64,000 bases of DNA from a virus: IMG/VR virus record IMGVR_UViG_3300044295_000092, positions 1 to 64,000 of that record, one strand, 5' to 3'. A program made the translations under genes and the position numbers. Positions 25,441 through 35,025 of this stretch are shown one piece after another (positions within the stretch are counted from its first letter, which is position 1; each line of letters starts with the position of its first letter). Under the pieces are notes generated by a model. The model was given only the letters and a program-made list of their open reading frames with translations, made no database searches and had not been told where the DNA came from.

Positions 25441-26825
25441 TGCCCAAACTTTATGTAAAACAAAGCGGTACTTGGAAACAAGTACAACTTTTATGGATTA
25501 AAAAAAACGGTGTATGGACATCTCCTACAGCTGCATTAATTACTTCTGGCGGCATAGGTAAACAATTTTATCCAGATTCTATTGGCCCCACATCATATTT
25601 AACCTCTGGTAGTTTCAGTTATACTGTTCCAGCTACTGTCACCTCGTTAAAAATTACTATGATTGCAGGGGGAGGAAGTGGGTCAGGAGGTAATGATTAT
25701 GGTTCTGGAGGCGGAGGTTCAGGTGGCTATTATCAAGATTACATATATGCAGTAACTCCTGGACAAGTTATATCTGGATCTGTAGGAAGTGTTGGACAAA
25801 ATACAACTTTTGGAACATTAACTTGTACAGCAGGAGGAGATGGACAATTTTCTGGTACAGGTGGAACAGCAGGTAGTCCTAGTGGTACTGTTGGTGGTAC
25901 TGCATATTATTCAGGACAAGCTTATGCAGGTAATGGAGCTAATTCTCCATTTGGTACAGGTGGTGCTGGTGGTATTGGTGGTGGACCACATGTTACAGGT
26001 AATGCTGGATCTCCAGGTACAGGTTATGGATCAGGTGGAGGTGGTGGCGGTAATAATAAAGGTGGTGGATCTGGAGCACCTGGTTTTGTAACTGTAACCC
26101 CTGTAAGCCCTAATGTTATTTCCTATAATACAGGCGGAACTAATACAACATTTACTGTCCCTGCTGGAGTTACATCTATCACTATCGCAGTTGCTGGAGG
26201 TGGTGGAGGTGGAGGTGGAGGTGATGGTGGAGCTGCTGGAGGTTATCCTAGTGGTGGTAGTGGAGGTTCATTAATTTCAGGAACAGTAGCAGTTACTCCA
26301 GGAGATATTTTTACTATTCAAGTTGGAGGATATGGTGGTCTCGGTCTTGGTGGCGTTAGAGGTTATGGTGGTGGTACAGCTGGTGTAGCATATAATACAG
26401 CATATAATGGTGGTAGAGGTGGTAATGCTGGTACTTCAGGAACTTCAGGTGCTGGAGGAGGAGGCGGAGCTGCAACAGTAGTATTAAAAAATGGATCAAA
26501 TTATATTATAGCAGGTGGTGGATATGGAGCTGGGGGATCAGGACTTAGTAATTATGGATTAGGTCCTTATGGTTCATATAATACAACAACTACTGGACTT
26601 CAAGGCGATGATAAAGGCGGAGATGGTGGCGGCGGTGGAGGCGGTGGAGGTGGATATGCTCGCGGCGGTGGTGGAGGTCCAACAACAGGTGGAGATTCAG
26701 GTGCTTACTCAGGAACTTCAGGTGAGTCGTTAGTACCATCAGGATTTACTACATCAACAGCATCAAATGGTGGATATTGGATAAGTGGCAATGGCGGAAA
26801 TGGGTACGTTACAATAACTTATTAA
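25440..26825 (+). CDS. Glycine-rich tail tip protein (461 aa)
   Basis: The first 40 residues (MPKLYVKQSGTWKQVQ) resemble fibre proteins that begin with a short trimer or anchor motif. The rest contains two glycine-rich beta domains with runs such as GGGGGGGGDGG, similar in composition to polyglycine-II tips of T4-like gp38 adhesins. I use ATG 25440, which overlaps the previous TAA, rather than a TTG at 25422. Likely role: receptor-binding tip. Confidence 0.7.
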   Translation: MPKLYVKQSGTWKQVQLLWIKKNGVWTSPTAALITSGGIGKQFYPDSIGPTSYLTSGSFSYTVPATVTSLKITMIAGGGSGSGGNDYGSGGGGSGGYYQDYIYAVTPGQVISGSVGSVGQNTTFGTLTCTAGGDGQFSGTGGTAGSPSGTVGGTAYYSGQAYAGNGANSPFGTGGAGGIGGGPHVTGNAGSPGTGYGSGGGGGGNNKGGGSGAPGFVTVTPVSPNVISYNTGGTNTTFTVPAGVTSITIAVAGGGGGGGGGDGGAAGGYPSGGSGGSLISGTVAVTPGDIFTIQVGGYGGLGLGGVRGYGGGTAGVAYNTAYNGGRGGNAGTSGTSGAGGGGGAATVVLKNGSNYIIAGGGYGAGGSGLSNYGLGPYGSYNTTTTGLQGDDKGGDGGGGGGGGGGYARGGGGGPTTGGDSGAYSGTSGESLVPSGFTTSTASNGGYWISGNGGNGYVTITY

Positions 26826-26834
26826 GGATTAGTT

Positions 26835-27236
26835 ATGGATGGCATAGTAGGAACAATATTAAGTACAATTGGAAGCATTTTAGATAAAGTAATACCCGAT
26901 ACAAATAAAAGAAAAGAAGCTGAAGAAGCTTTTAGATTAGCATTAGAATCAAACGAATTTCAGTTAGCAATTGAACAAATTAAAGTCAATGCAATTGAAG
27001 CGGCAAGCAACGATAAATTTACTAGTAGATGGAGACCTTTTATAGGGTGGACTTGTGGAACAGCATTCGCATTACATTTTGTTATTTTTCCTATTCTTAA
27101 TTGGTTTGTGGTTCTATTCGGAGCTCCAGCTATTAACATCGTATTTGATATGCAATCTCTTATGTATGCTCTCGGCGGTCTTTTAGGATTAGGTGGATTT
27201 AGAACCTATGAAAAAATTAAGGGTGTAACTAAGTGA
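26835..27236 (+). CDS. Holin-like membrane protein (3TM / GTA-holin type)
   Basis: A helical charged N-terminal region (NKRKEAEEAFRLALE) leads to FTSRWRPFIGWTCGTAFALHF, the signature of the 3TM holin family. Two or three hydrophobic segments follow (about 70-125). It would permeabilise the inner membrane for lysis. Its stop overlaps the GTG of the next gene, making a lysis pair. Confidence 0.75.
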   Translation: MDGIVGTILSTIGSILDKVIPDTNKRKEAEEAFRLALESNEFQLAIEQIKVNAIEAASNDKFTSRWRPFIGWTCGTAFALHFVIFPILNWFVVLFGAPAINIVFDMQSLMYALGGLLGLGGFRTYEKIKGVTK

Positions 27237-27622
27237 TTATAGAAGTCAAACGATTTGAGTTTGGTGATAACTATACAATAGGGCAAATGACTATTGATGG
27301 AATCTTTTTTTGTTATACACTAGAAGACAAAGTTCGTACTGAAAAAATAAAAGGAAAGACTGCAATTCCTGAAGGTACTTATTCGGTTATTGTCGATAAG
27401 TCTATTAGGTTTGGTAAAGACATGCCACATATTATGAATGTACCTGGGTTTGATGGTGTTAGAATTCATTCAGGTAATACTGATGCAGATACAGAAGGAT
27501 GCATTTTAGTAGGTATGGATTGGGTAAAAGGCAATTTTATAGCTCGTTCCAAAGAAGCATTTAATAAGTTTTTTCCTAAATTACAACAAGCTAAACAAGC
27601 AAAAATAACAATATGCCATTAA
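27233..27622 (+). CDS. DUF5675 protein, putative lysis or cell wall protein
   Basis: The 129-residue protein shows the DUF5675 pattern: FEFGDNYTIGQM near the start, YTLEDKVR, KTAIPEGTYSV, and RIHSGNTDADTEGCILVG (about 77-94). The H-S-G-N...G-C arrangement resembles L,D-transpeptidase-like active sites, but catalysis is unproven. GTG start is coupled to the holin gene. The 3' end overlaps the next gene by 10 bp. Confidence 0.65.
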   Translation: MIIEVKRFEFGDNYTIGQMTIDGIFFCYTLEDKVRTEKIKGKTAIPEGTYSVIVDKSIRFGKDMPHIMNVPGFDGVRIHSGNTDADTEGCILVGMDWVKGNFIARSKEAFNKFFPKLQQAKQAKITICH

Positions 27623-29598
27623 GTAAATTAGTATTTAAACCTGGTATTAATCGAGATCAGACTGACTATGCTTCTGAAGGTGGTTGGTATGAGATGGATA
27701 AGGTTCGTTTTCGTTCAGGATTCCCTGAAAAATTTGGTGGTTGGACTGTATCCAATATTAATCAATATAAAGGTTCCGCACGTTGTATTTTTTCTTGGTC
27801 TACTACTAATGGTTCTAATCTATTAGGTATAGGCACTAATTCTAAAGTGTATGTTGGATCAGGTACTACGTTATATGATATTACCCCAATTCAAAATACA
27901 TATACTCATTCTACAACACCAACAACTGATAATTGTATAAATACAACTAACGGATCCAAAACTGTTACTGTAAAAATTACAGGTCATGGAGCTACAACAA
28001 ATACCTGGGTATTATTTAGCGGCATTGTAGGTACAGGGTCTCCTCAAAAAATAGGCGGCATACCTATTACAGAAATGAATACCGAAGTTCAAGTAACAGT
28101 TATTGATTCTAATACTTTTACATTTGAAGCTACAACAGCCGCTACTTCTACAACTACTAATCAAGGTGGTACAGCAATCACAGCCGTTATTTATATGGAT
28201 GCTGGATACCCCATTACTACTGCTGGTTATGGTTGGGGTACATCTACATGGGGTCGAGGTACTTGGGGTTCAGGATCAACAACACCTGTATATGAACCTG
28301 CTAGATTATTATTTATGGATAAGTTTAATAATGATTTAGTATTTAATACTGCATATGATACAGTAAGTGGTTCAGGAGGTTTTATTTATTATTGGGCTTT
28401 TGATTCTTCATTTACTACAGATGCTGTTTTACTAAGTTCTATATCGGGTGCTGTAGCAGTGCCACAAAAAGTACAAAAAATACTATTTACACCTCAAGGT
28501 TTTCTATTAGCATTAGGTTGTACAAACTATGATCCTACAGCCGCTGCTCCTGATTATTTAGGAAGTTATGATCCATTACTTATTCGTTGGAGTAATGTTG
28601 ATCCTGATCTAGGCCCAGAACCAGAGAATTGGCAGCCCACTTTAACTAATACTTCAGGATATATAAGACTACAATCAGGTTCTAAAATTATTACTGCAAT
28701 TAATACACGACAAGAAACACTTGTATTTACTAATACATCATTAACATCTATTCAATATTTAGGTTCTAATGAAGTATTTGGTGCACAAGAAATGTCACAT
28801 AATATATCTATCATAGGTCCCAATGCTGTGGTAGGTTCAAACAATATTAATTACTGGATGGGACGAGATAGGTTCTATACTTATTCAGGCCGTGTTGATA
28901 CTTTACCTTGTACATTAAGACAATATATATTTACAGACCTTAATTATACTCAAAGTGCTCTAATTTTCTCAGGCGTTAATAATAAGTTTACTGAAATTAT
29001 ATGGTTCTACCCATCAGCTAATTCAACTGAAATTGATCGTTATGTAGTGTTTAATTACCTTGAAAATATTTGGTATTATGGCCAACTAGAAAGAACTGCA
29101 TGGATTGACTCAGGCGTATTTAATAATCCTGTAGCACTAGACAATGGTTGGGTATATCAACATGAAAGTGGTACTGATGATGGTCAACCTTTAGGTGCGG
29201 CTCCACTACCTATTACTTCATATATTAAATCTGCTGATATTGATGTTGATGATGGTGATAAATATATGTTAATTCGTCGTGTTATACCTGATGTTAACTT
29301 TGTAGGTTCAGAAACATCTAATCCAGTAACAGGTGCTGCAATCACCCCACAAGCAACTATTACAGTTGGAGTTAGAAACTTCCCAGGTGCTGCAACATCT
29401 ACTACAAATGAAGAAGGTCAAACTACCGATGCAGATATTATTACAGCTACTGCCACAGTAAATCAATATACTAATCAAGTATTTATTAGAGCTCGTGGTC
29501 GTCAAATGTCATTTCAAATAGGTTCAGATACAGTAGGTACTCAATGGCAATTAGGTTTACCAAGAGTAGATGCCCGTCCTGATGGAAAGAGAAACTAA
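27613..29598 (+). CDS. Tail nozzle / packaged-DNA stabilisation protein
   Basis: A 661-residue, beta-rich protein. Its opening (LVFKPGINRDQTDYASEGGWYEMDKVRFR, here only in part) is characteristic of podovirus P22 gp10 / tail tubular protein B-like proteins. Later repeated YLGSNEVFGAQEM and INYWMGRDRFYTYSG segments suggest propeller blades. It would close the tail beneath the adaptor ring. Confidence 0.75.
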   Translation: MPLSKLVFKPGINRDQTDYASEGGWYEMDKVRFRSGFPEKFGGWTVSNINQYKGSARCIFSWSTTNGSNLLGIGTNSKVYVGSGTTLYDITPIQNTYTHSTTPTTDNCINTTNGSKTVTVKITGHGATTNTWVLFSGIVGTGSPQKIGGIPITEMNTEVQVTVIDSNTFTFEATTAATSTTTNQGGTAITAVIYMDAGYPITTAGYGWGTSTWGRGTWGSGSTTPVYEPARLLFMDKFNNDLVFNTAYDTVSGSGGFIYYWAFDSSFTTDAVLLSSISGAVAVPQKVQKILFTPQGFLLALGCTNYDPTAAAPDYLGSYDPLLIRWSNVDPDLGPEPENWQPTLTNTSGYIRLQSGSKIITAINTRQETLVFTNTSLTSIQYLGSNEVFGAQEMSHNISIIGPNAVVGSNNINYWMGRDRFYTYSGRVDTLPCTLRQYIFTDLNYTQSALIFSGVNNKFTEIIWFYPSANSTEIDRYVVFNYLENIWYYGQLERTAWIDSGVFNNPVALDNGWVYQHESGTDDGQPLGAAPLPITSYIKSADIDVDDGDKYMLIRRVIPDVNFVGSETSNPVTGAAITPQATITVGVRNFPGAATSTTNEEGQTTDADIITATATVNQYTNQVFIRARGRQMSFQIGSDTVGTQWQLGLPRVDARPDGKRN

Positions 29599-30260
29599 TG
29601 GCTAATGTTAATATTGCAAATGTAAAAGCCCCCAAAGCACCAAACTTACCTATTCCTACTGTAAGTTATAGTCAAACTTATTTTGAAGTTTTAACTAATG
29701 TATTACGTTTATATTTTAACCAACTTGATTTATTTGGAGCAACGTTAACAACACCTGATATTGGGTATTATTTAAATCAACCATATGGTGGTTTTTCTGA
29801 TTCAACTACTCAAACTCCATCAGCTATTAATACCCCTATTGCATTAACTTTAAATACTAGTGATATTGTTGATGGCCCACAATTTACGGGGGGTACTCCT
29901 GATATTTATATAGACCCTACATATAGTTCAAGAATAGTTATTCTATATCCTGGGGTTTACAATGTTCAGTTTTCATTACAATTACATAGTACAAACGCTG
30001 CAGCAAAAAATATTTATATATGGTTAAATCAAAACGGAACACCTGTTCCAAATACAGCATCTAGATTTCAAATATCCGGAAGTAATAATGAACAGATAGT
30101 TGCTTGGAACTTTTTAACAGAAACTTTTACTTCAGGTGAGTATATTGAATTAATGTGGCAAGTAGATAATGTTAACATTCAAGCATATGCAGTGCCTGCA
30201 ACGGCAACAATACCTGCAATTCCATCATTAATTTTAACAGTAACACATGCATCTGCTTAA
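29598..30260 (+). CDS. C1q/TNF-like jelly-roll virion protein
   Basis: A helical N-terminal anchor (SYSQTYFEVLTNVLRLYFNQ) is followed by a beta domain ending with VYNVQFSLQLHS and YIELMWQVDN, typical of C1q-like trimers in phage fibres. 220 residues. Start overlaps the previous stop by 1 bp. Likely a small tail spike or fibre head. Confidence 0.65.
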   Translation: MANVNIANVKAPKAPNLPIPTVSYSQTYFEVLTNVLRLYFNQLDLFGATLTTPDIGYYLNQPYGGFSDSTTQTPSAINTPIALTLNTSDIVDGPQFTGGTPDIYIDPTYSSRIVILYPGVYNVQFSLQLHSTNAAAKNIYIWLNQNGTPVPNTASRFQISGSNNEQIVAWNFLTETFTSGEYIELMWQVDNVNIQAYAVPATATIPAIPSLILTVTHASA

Positions 30261-30300
30261 CTTTTATGGTAATATTTAACATATCTAACAAGGATTTTTT

Positions 30301-32202
30301 ATGACTCACCACCAATCAGCACAAGGTTTAGCATCCCTAGGTCGCCGTGGCGACAGTATGCTTGTCCATATGAGCCCTCATGAAGTGGCTGGACTTAACT
30401 ATTTAGCTCAAAAACAAGGCACTAAACTTACTGTAAACCCACATACAGGTCTTCCTGAAGCATTTAGTTTAGGTGGTTTCTTTAGTTCGTTCTTACCTAC
30501 CATTGCTGGTATGGCTTTTGCACCTGAAACAGGTGGGTTTTCAATGGCTCCACTATTAGCAGGTGCTGCAACAGGTGCTGGTCTTGCAGCTATTAAAAAA
30601 GAAGATCCCTTAATGGGGGCTTTAATGGGTGGATTAGGTGGTTATGGTGGAGGACAATTAGGTCCTGCTTTATCAAATGCTGCAGGTGCTGGAACTATTG
30701 CTCCAGATGTATTAAATAAAGGTATGCAACAAGTTGTTGCAGGTGGCGCTGATATAGCTAATCCATTAGTTAAAGATTCTATTACTCAAACAGTTTCTAG
30801 TAGCTTAGGAATATCTCCAGCAGAGGCCGCTAATATGGTTAAATATGGACCTTTAACTGCTGAACAAGGTACTATTCTTTCAAATGTAGGACAATATGGT
30901 CCATTAACTGGAGGTAGTAGTGGAGTAGCAGGTACTGGGTTTATGGATAAATTATCTCAAGCAGGTACAGGATTAAAAAATATAGCTACAGGTCAGCCAG
31001 GTGCGTGGGATGCATTTAAAGCTGCAGGTGGTACAGGAACTCAATTAGCACTACCAGTAGGCGGTGCAGTATTAAGTGGATTAGAACCATCTGATTTATA
31101 TGGTGAACCTTTAAAAACAAATGATAAAGGTAAATACAATCCATACTCAACATTAAATTTAGGTAATGATACTGGTTTAAGATTATATGCAGGGGGTGGA
31201 GCTATTGGTAATCCATCAGTAGGTCAAGGTATATCCGATTTATATAATAGACCAGAAGGTCAAACTAATGAAATATTATCTAGAGATGGATATGGCATAG
31301 GTAGATTAGATAACTTAGCTGCTCAACAATCATTAGATCAAGCTAAAACTATGGGTTATGCTATGGGCGGTCCAGTAAGTTTTGCTGATGGTGGTGATGC
31401 TATGAAATTGTCTGATGAAATTCCAGCAATAGATCAAGGTATGGGATTAGGTTCATTAGCTCCAGTTACATCACAATCAATGCCTACACAACAAGTACAA
31501 AATGCTGCAATATCAGGTGCACAAGCACAACCTAGTGATAGTGGTATTATTGCACAAGTAGCAACAAAACTAAAAACTGATCCTAATTATCAACCAACCA
31601 ACCCTATTGAAGTAGCAATTGCTAAACAATTAAAAGGTGATAGTGGCCAACAAGGTCAAGGCTTAGGATCATTAGGCTCTGCACAACCTTCACAACCGAT
31701 GGTACCAAGTTATAATGCATCACAACCTATCGGACCAACTTATTATGCTGGTATGAATGCACCAAGAAGTTATGCACAGGGTGGTTTAACAACTGAAGGG
31801 TATAATTATAATAATTTACCTACTTTAAATTTAAATACTGGTCTAAGTACATTACCCGGTGCAATGGGTGGTAATAGATTTAAAAAAGGTCCACCAGTAT
31901 TACAAACACCTCACCCTGTTAAAAAATATAATATGGGGATGATGGCTAAAGGTGGTTATTTAGATGGTGCTGGTGATGGTATGAGTGACTCAATTCCTGC
32001 TACGATAGAAGGCAAACAACCAGCTCGCTTAGCTGACGGTGAATTTGTGGTACCAGCAGATGTAGTTTCTCATTTAGGTAATGGCTCATCAAAAGCAGGA
32101 TCACAAAGATTATATGCGATGCTAGACAAAGTTCGTAAAGCTCGTACAGGACATACTAAACAAGGTAAACAAATCAATCCTAATAAATACTTACCTGCAT
32201 GA
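30301..32202 (+). CDS. Putative internal/ejection virion protein with conserved C-terminus
   Basis: A 633-residue protein with a glycine-rich hydrophobic zone (about 60-140) and long Q/P/G-rich linkers. The conserved C-terminal domain (DGMSDSIPATI, ADGEFVVPADVVSHLGNGSS, about 560-600) occurs in many aquatic podoviruses. It lies at the head of the ejection-type gene run. A role crossing the membrane with the DNA is inference. Confidence 0.6.
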   Translation: MTHHQSAQGLASLGRRGDSMLVHMSPHEVAGLNYLAQKQGTKLTVNPHTGLPEAFSLGGFFSSFLPTIAGMAFAPETGGFSMAPLLAGAATGAGLAAIKKEDPLMGALMGGLGGYGGGQLGPALSNAAGAGTIAPDVLNKGMQQVVAGGADIANPLVKDSITQTVSSSLGISPAEAANMVKYGPLTAEQGTILSNVGQYGPLTGGSSGVAGTGFMDKLSQAGTGLKNIATGQPGAWDAFKAAGGTGTQLALPVGGAVLSGLEPSDLYGEPLKTNDKGKYNPYSTLNLGNDTGLRLYAGGGAIGNPSVGQGISDLYNRPEGQTNEILSRDGYGIGRLDNLAAQQSLDQAKTMGYAMGGPVSFADGGDAMKLSDEIPAIDQGMGLGSLAPVTSQSMPTQQVQNAAISGAQAQPSDSGIIAQVATKLKTDPNYQPTNPIEVAIAKQLKGDSGQQGQGLGSLGSAQPSQPMVPSYNASQPIGPTYYAGMNAPRSYAQGGLTTEGYNYNNLPTLNLNTGLSTLPGAMGGNRFKKGPPVLQTPHPVKKYNMGMMAKGGYLDGAGDGMSDSIPATIEGKQPARLADGEFVVPADVVSHLGNGSSKAGSQRLYAMLDKVRKARTGHTKQGKQINPNKYLPA

Positions 32203-32612
32203 ACAAAGTACAAATAGTAACTCCAAATAATGTATATTCAGTTTGGGGTGATGTAGAAAATTATTTAAATGCTTCTATTAATGTAAGTAATAATGATATA
32301 ACATTAGAGCAATTAAAACTTATATTAGCTAGAGGTGAACAAACATTACTAGTATCTACAGATGATAAAGGTAATCTTAACGGTGCCATGACTGTAGAGT
32401 TTCAAAATTTACCTAATAATAGAGTGATGTTTATAACTGCATTGGGTGGTAATGGTATTGTAAACAAAGATACATTTGACCAAGTAGAAATTTGGGCAAG
32501 AATGCAAGGTGCAACAAAAGTAAATGCTTGGGCCCAAGAAGCACAAGCTAGGTTATATAAAATAAAAGCAAATTTTAATACTGTAAGAATGGTTGTGGAG
32601 AAAGACTTATGA
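32199..32612 (+). CDS. GNAT-like small internal virion protein
   Basis: 137 residues with an acetyltransferase-like strand-helix order, ending VNAWAQEAQARLYKIKANF, as in small T7 gp13-like proteins found before ejection proteins. There is no clear acetyl-CoA loop, so enzymatic activity is uncertain. Coupled by ATGA to the previous gene and overlapping the next. Confidence 0.55.
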   Translation: MNKVQIVTPNNVYSVWGDVENYLNASINVSNNDITLEQLKLILARGEQTLLVSTDDKGNLNGAMTVEFQNLPNNRVMFITALGGNGIVNKDTFDQVEIWARMQGATKVNAWAQEAQARLYKIKANFNTVRMVVEKDL

Positions 32613-33718
32613 AATTATTAAACTTATTTAATTGGGTACAAAACCTAGTTGAGTCATTTACATTTTATGGTTCCAGTGGTGGTGGAGGTGGAGGTAATAC
32701 TACATCTACTTCTTATTCTACAAATTTACCTGAATATGCTAAACCATACTATGAAGAGCTACTAAAACAAACTGGTAAAGCTGTTTATACAACTGATTCT
32801 GCAGGTAATGTAACTGGTGTGCAACCAATGCAAACGTATACTGGTTCTAGATTAGCTGGATTTACACCAGGTCAACAAGCGATCCAACAAGAAGTAGCAG
32901 GTTTAACAACTCCAGAAGGTTTTAATCAAGCAACAGCAGGACTTAATGTAGGCCAAAATATGGGTTTTGGTGCCAGTGCATTGGGTCTAGGTCAAGCATT
33001 TGGATATAACCCTGTTACTCAAACAGGTGGTACTTTTGATGCTAATGCTGCACAAGCATATATGTCTCCATATCAATCTAATGTAACTGATATTGCAATT
33101 AGAGAAGCTCAAAAGCAAGCTGAGATTGATAGAAATAATAGAATGCAAGGAGCTATTGGACGTGGTACATTTGGTGGTGCTCGTCAAACATTAGCTGATG
33201 TAGAAGCACAAAGAGGAACTAATCTAAACTTAGCTGATATTAGAGCTAAAGGTCAACAAGCTGCGTTTGAAAATGCACAAAAAATGTTTGGAGAAGATCA
33301 AGCTAGACGTTTACAAGCTGCTCAAATGACACAACAAGGTCAACAATATGCTGCAGGTTTAGGTAAAGATATAGGTCTTGCTGGATTACAAGCAGGTATT
33401 GATACTTCTAAAGGTTTAGCAGCTACAGCAGCGGCTGAACAAGCAGCTAATTTAGATCGATTAAAAGCACAAGCAGCTAGTGCAGCTGAACCTCAAGCTA
33501 TGCAACAAAGACAACTTGACTTAGCTTATCAACAATTCATGGAAAAACAAAACTATCAAAAACAACAGCTTGAATATCTTAGCAATATTCTTCGTGGTAA
33601 TGCAGCGGCTTTGGGTTCAACTCAAACACAATACACACCAGCTCCTAGTTTAGCATCTCAAGTAGGTGGACTAGGATTAGCAGGATTAGGGCTATATAAT
33701 CTATTAGGTAAAGGTTAA
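32609..33718 (+). CDS. Putative ejection protein, Q/A-rich helical (369 aa)
   Basis: After a short hydrophobic N-terminus and a GGGGGG hinge the protein is helical and rich in Q and A (AREAQKQAEIDRNNR style heptads). It ends in a hydrophobic glycine-rich helix (GGLGLAGLGLYNLL). This composition is typical of internal proteins that form the ejection tunnel. Confidence 0.6.
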   Translation: MKLLNLFNWVQNLVESFTFYGSSGGGGGGNTTSTSYSTNLPEYAKPYYEELLKQTGKAVYTTDSAGNVTGVQPMQTYTGSRLAGFTPGQQAIQQEVAGLTTPEGFNQATAGLNVGQNMGFGASALGLGQAFGYNPVTQTGGTFDANAAQAYMSPYQSNVTDIAIREAQKQAEIDRNNRMQGAIGRGTFGGARQTLADVEAQRGTNLNLADIRAKGQQAAFENAQKMFGEDQARRLQAAQMTQQGQQYAAGLGKDIGLAGLQAGIDTSKGLAATAAAEQAANLDRLKAQAASAAEPQAMQQRQLDLAYQQFMEKQNYQKQQLEYLSNILRGNAAALGSTQTQYTPAPSLASQVGGLGLAGLGLYNLLGKG

Positions 33719-33720
33719 TT

Positions 33721-35022
33721 ATGAATATCGTTAAATTACAAAACGAATTAAAAAATATACCGGATCAAGCTCTTATAGGATATGTTCAAAACCCTACAGG
33801 TCAAGTACCTACCTACTTAGCATTAAGTGAATTACAACGTCGTAAAGACATGAGAGAAAAATTTCAGCAACAACAAAAACCTGAATCAACAGTAGCTGAA
33901 GATTTAGTAGCACCACCTGCTAAGCCACAAGGTCTTGCTGCATTAACTCAATCTACTGCACCTCAAGAATCTGGTGTTGCGGGTCTTCCTGTACCAGATC
34001 AAATGTTTAGTGGTAAAGGTATGGCAGCGGGTGGTATCGTAGCGTTTGCTGGTGGTGGATCTACATTAGATGATTATGGTATTGATATGCCTGTTGTTCC
34101 TACCTATGATGATTTAAAAATGGAAAACTTTAATGCTATGCAACAATATGGCGTTGATCCTGAGTTTTATGCTAAACAAGCTAAAGAGTTACAAAAACAA
34201 AGAGAAGAATTAAAAGGTGAAAAAACAGATGCTGGATGGATGGCATTAGCTCGTGCAGGTCTTGGTATGGCTGCAGGTACATCTCCGTATGCATTAAAAA
34301 ATATTAGCGAAGGTGCTGTACAAGGTGTTACTCAATATGCTGCTGATATTAAAGATATTAAAGCTCAAGATAGATTACTCAAACAAGCAGATATGAAACT
34401 AGCTGAAGCTCAAAATGCTCAAAATCGTGGTGATGCTCAAGGTGCTCTTAAATCTATGGAAGAAAGAAAGAACACATTACTTAATGCTCAACTTAAAAGA
34501 GCTGAAATTCTTAGTAAAGATGCTATTGCAAGGGCTAAAGCTACAGGTGATAAAGATAAATTGGAGTCCGCAATAAAAATACAAGCTGCTAAAATAGGAG
34601 AGCAGAAATTTATAAATGCTTATCCTTCAGGTTCTGTATCGGGTTACTTAGGTGATAACCAAGCATTAACACAGTTTATTAGAAATAGATTTATTAAAGA
34701 TACTGAAAACTATTTACGCAATGGTACGGAAGCTCCTATCCCAAGTGAGCAAAGTCTTATTAAAGAGTTTGAAGCATTGTATCCAAAATCAAAACCTGCT
34801 AGTGGTAAACCAGATAATAAACCAGCAGCTAAACCAGCTTCTAAAGTTAGTGGTCCTGATAGCGCATTAAATATACCTAGACCAGCAAACATTCAAAAAA
34901 TTATTGATAAACATGCAGCTAATGCAAATAAAAGATATAATACTACTAATACAGATGAGGAATTAAATACTAATTGGGACTTAGCAGGTCAAGGATTGGA
35001 TGATCCGTACTACCAAGATTAA
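33721..35022 (+). CDS. Putative internal virion protein (433 aa)
   Basis: The N-terminus (LQNELKNIPDQALIGYVQNPTG, in part) is a pattern of internal virion proteins in related phages. The middle is a long coiled coil (about 130-270), the C-terminus proline-rich and acidic. It lies between the Q/A-rich ejection protein and the giant protein, so it probably ejects with them. Confidence 0.6.
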   Translation: MNIVKLQNELKNIPDQALIGYVQNPTGQVPTYLALSELQRRKDMREKFQQQQKPESTVAEDLVAPPAKPQGLAALTQSTAPQESGVAGLPVPDQMFSGKGMAAGGIVAFAGGGSTLDDYGIDMPVVPTYDDLKMENFNAMQQYGVDPEFYAKQAKELQKQREELKGEKTDAGWMALARAGLGMAAGTSPYALKNISEGAVQGVTQYAADIKDIKAQDRLLKQADMKLAEAQNAQNRGDAQGALKSMEERKNTLLNAQLKRAEILSKDAIARAKATGDKDKLESAIKIQAAKIGEQKFINAYPSGSVSGYLGDNQALTQFIRNRFIKDTENYLRNGTEAPIPSEQSLIKEFEALYPKSKPASGKPDNKPAAKPASKVSGPDSALNIPRPANIQKIIDKHAANANKRYNTTNTDEELNTNWDLAGQGLDDPYYQD

Positions 35023-35025
35023 ATA

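Noticed and set aside
25422-25442. Upstream TTG start for the glycine-rich protein
   Set aside because: ATG at 25440 forms a TAATG junction with the preceding gene and gives a typical N-terminus.
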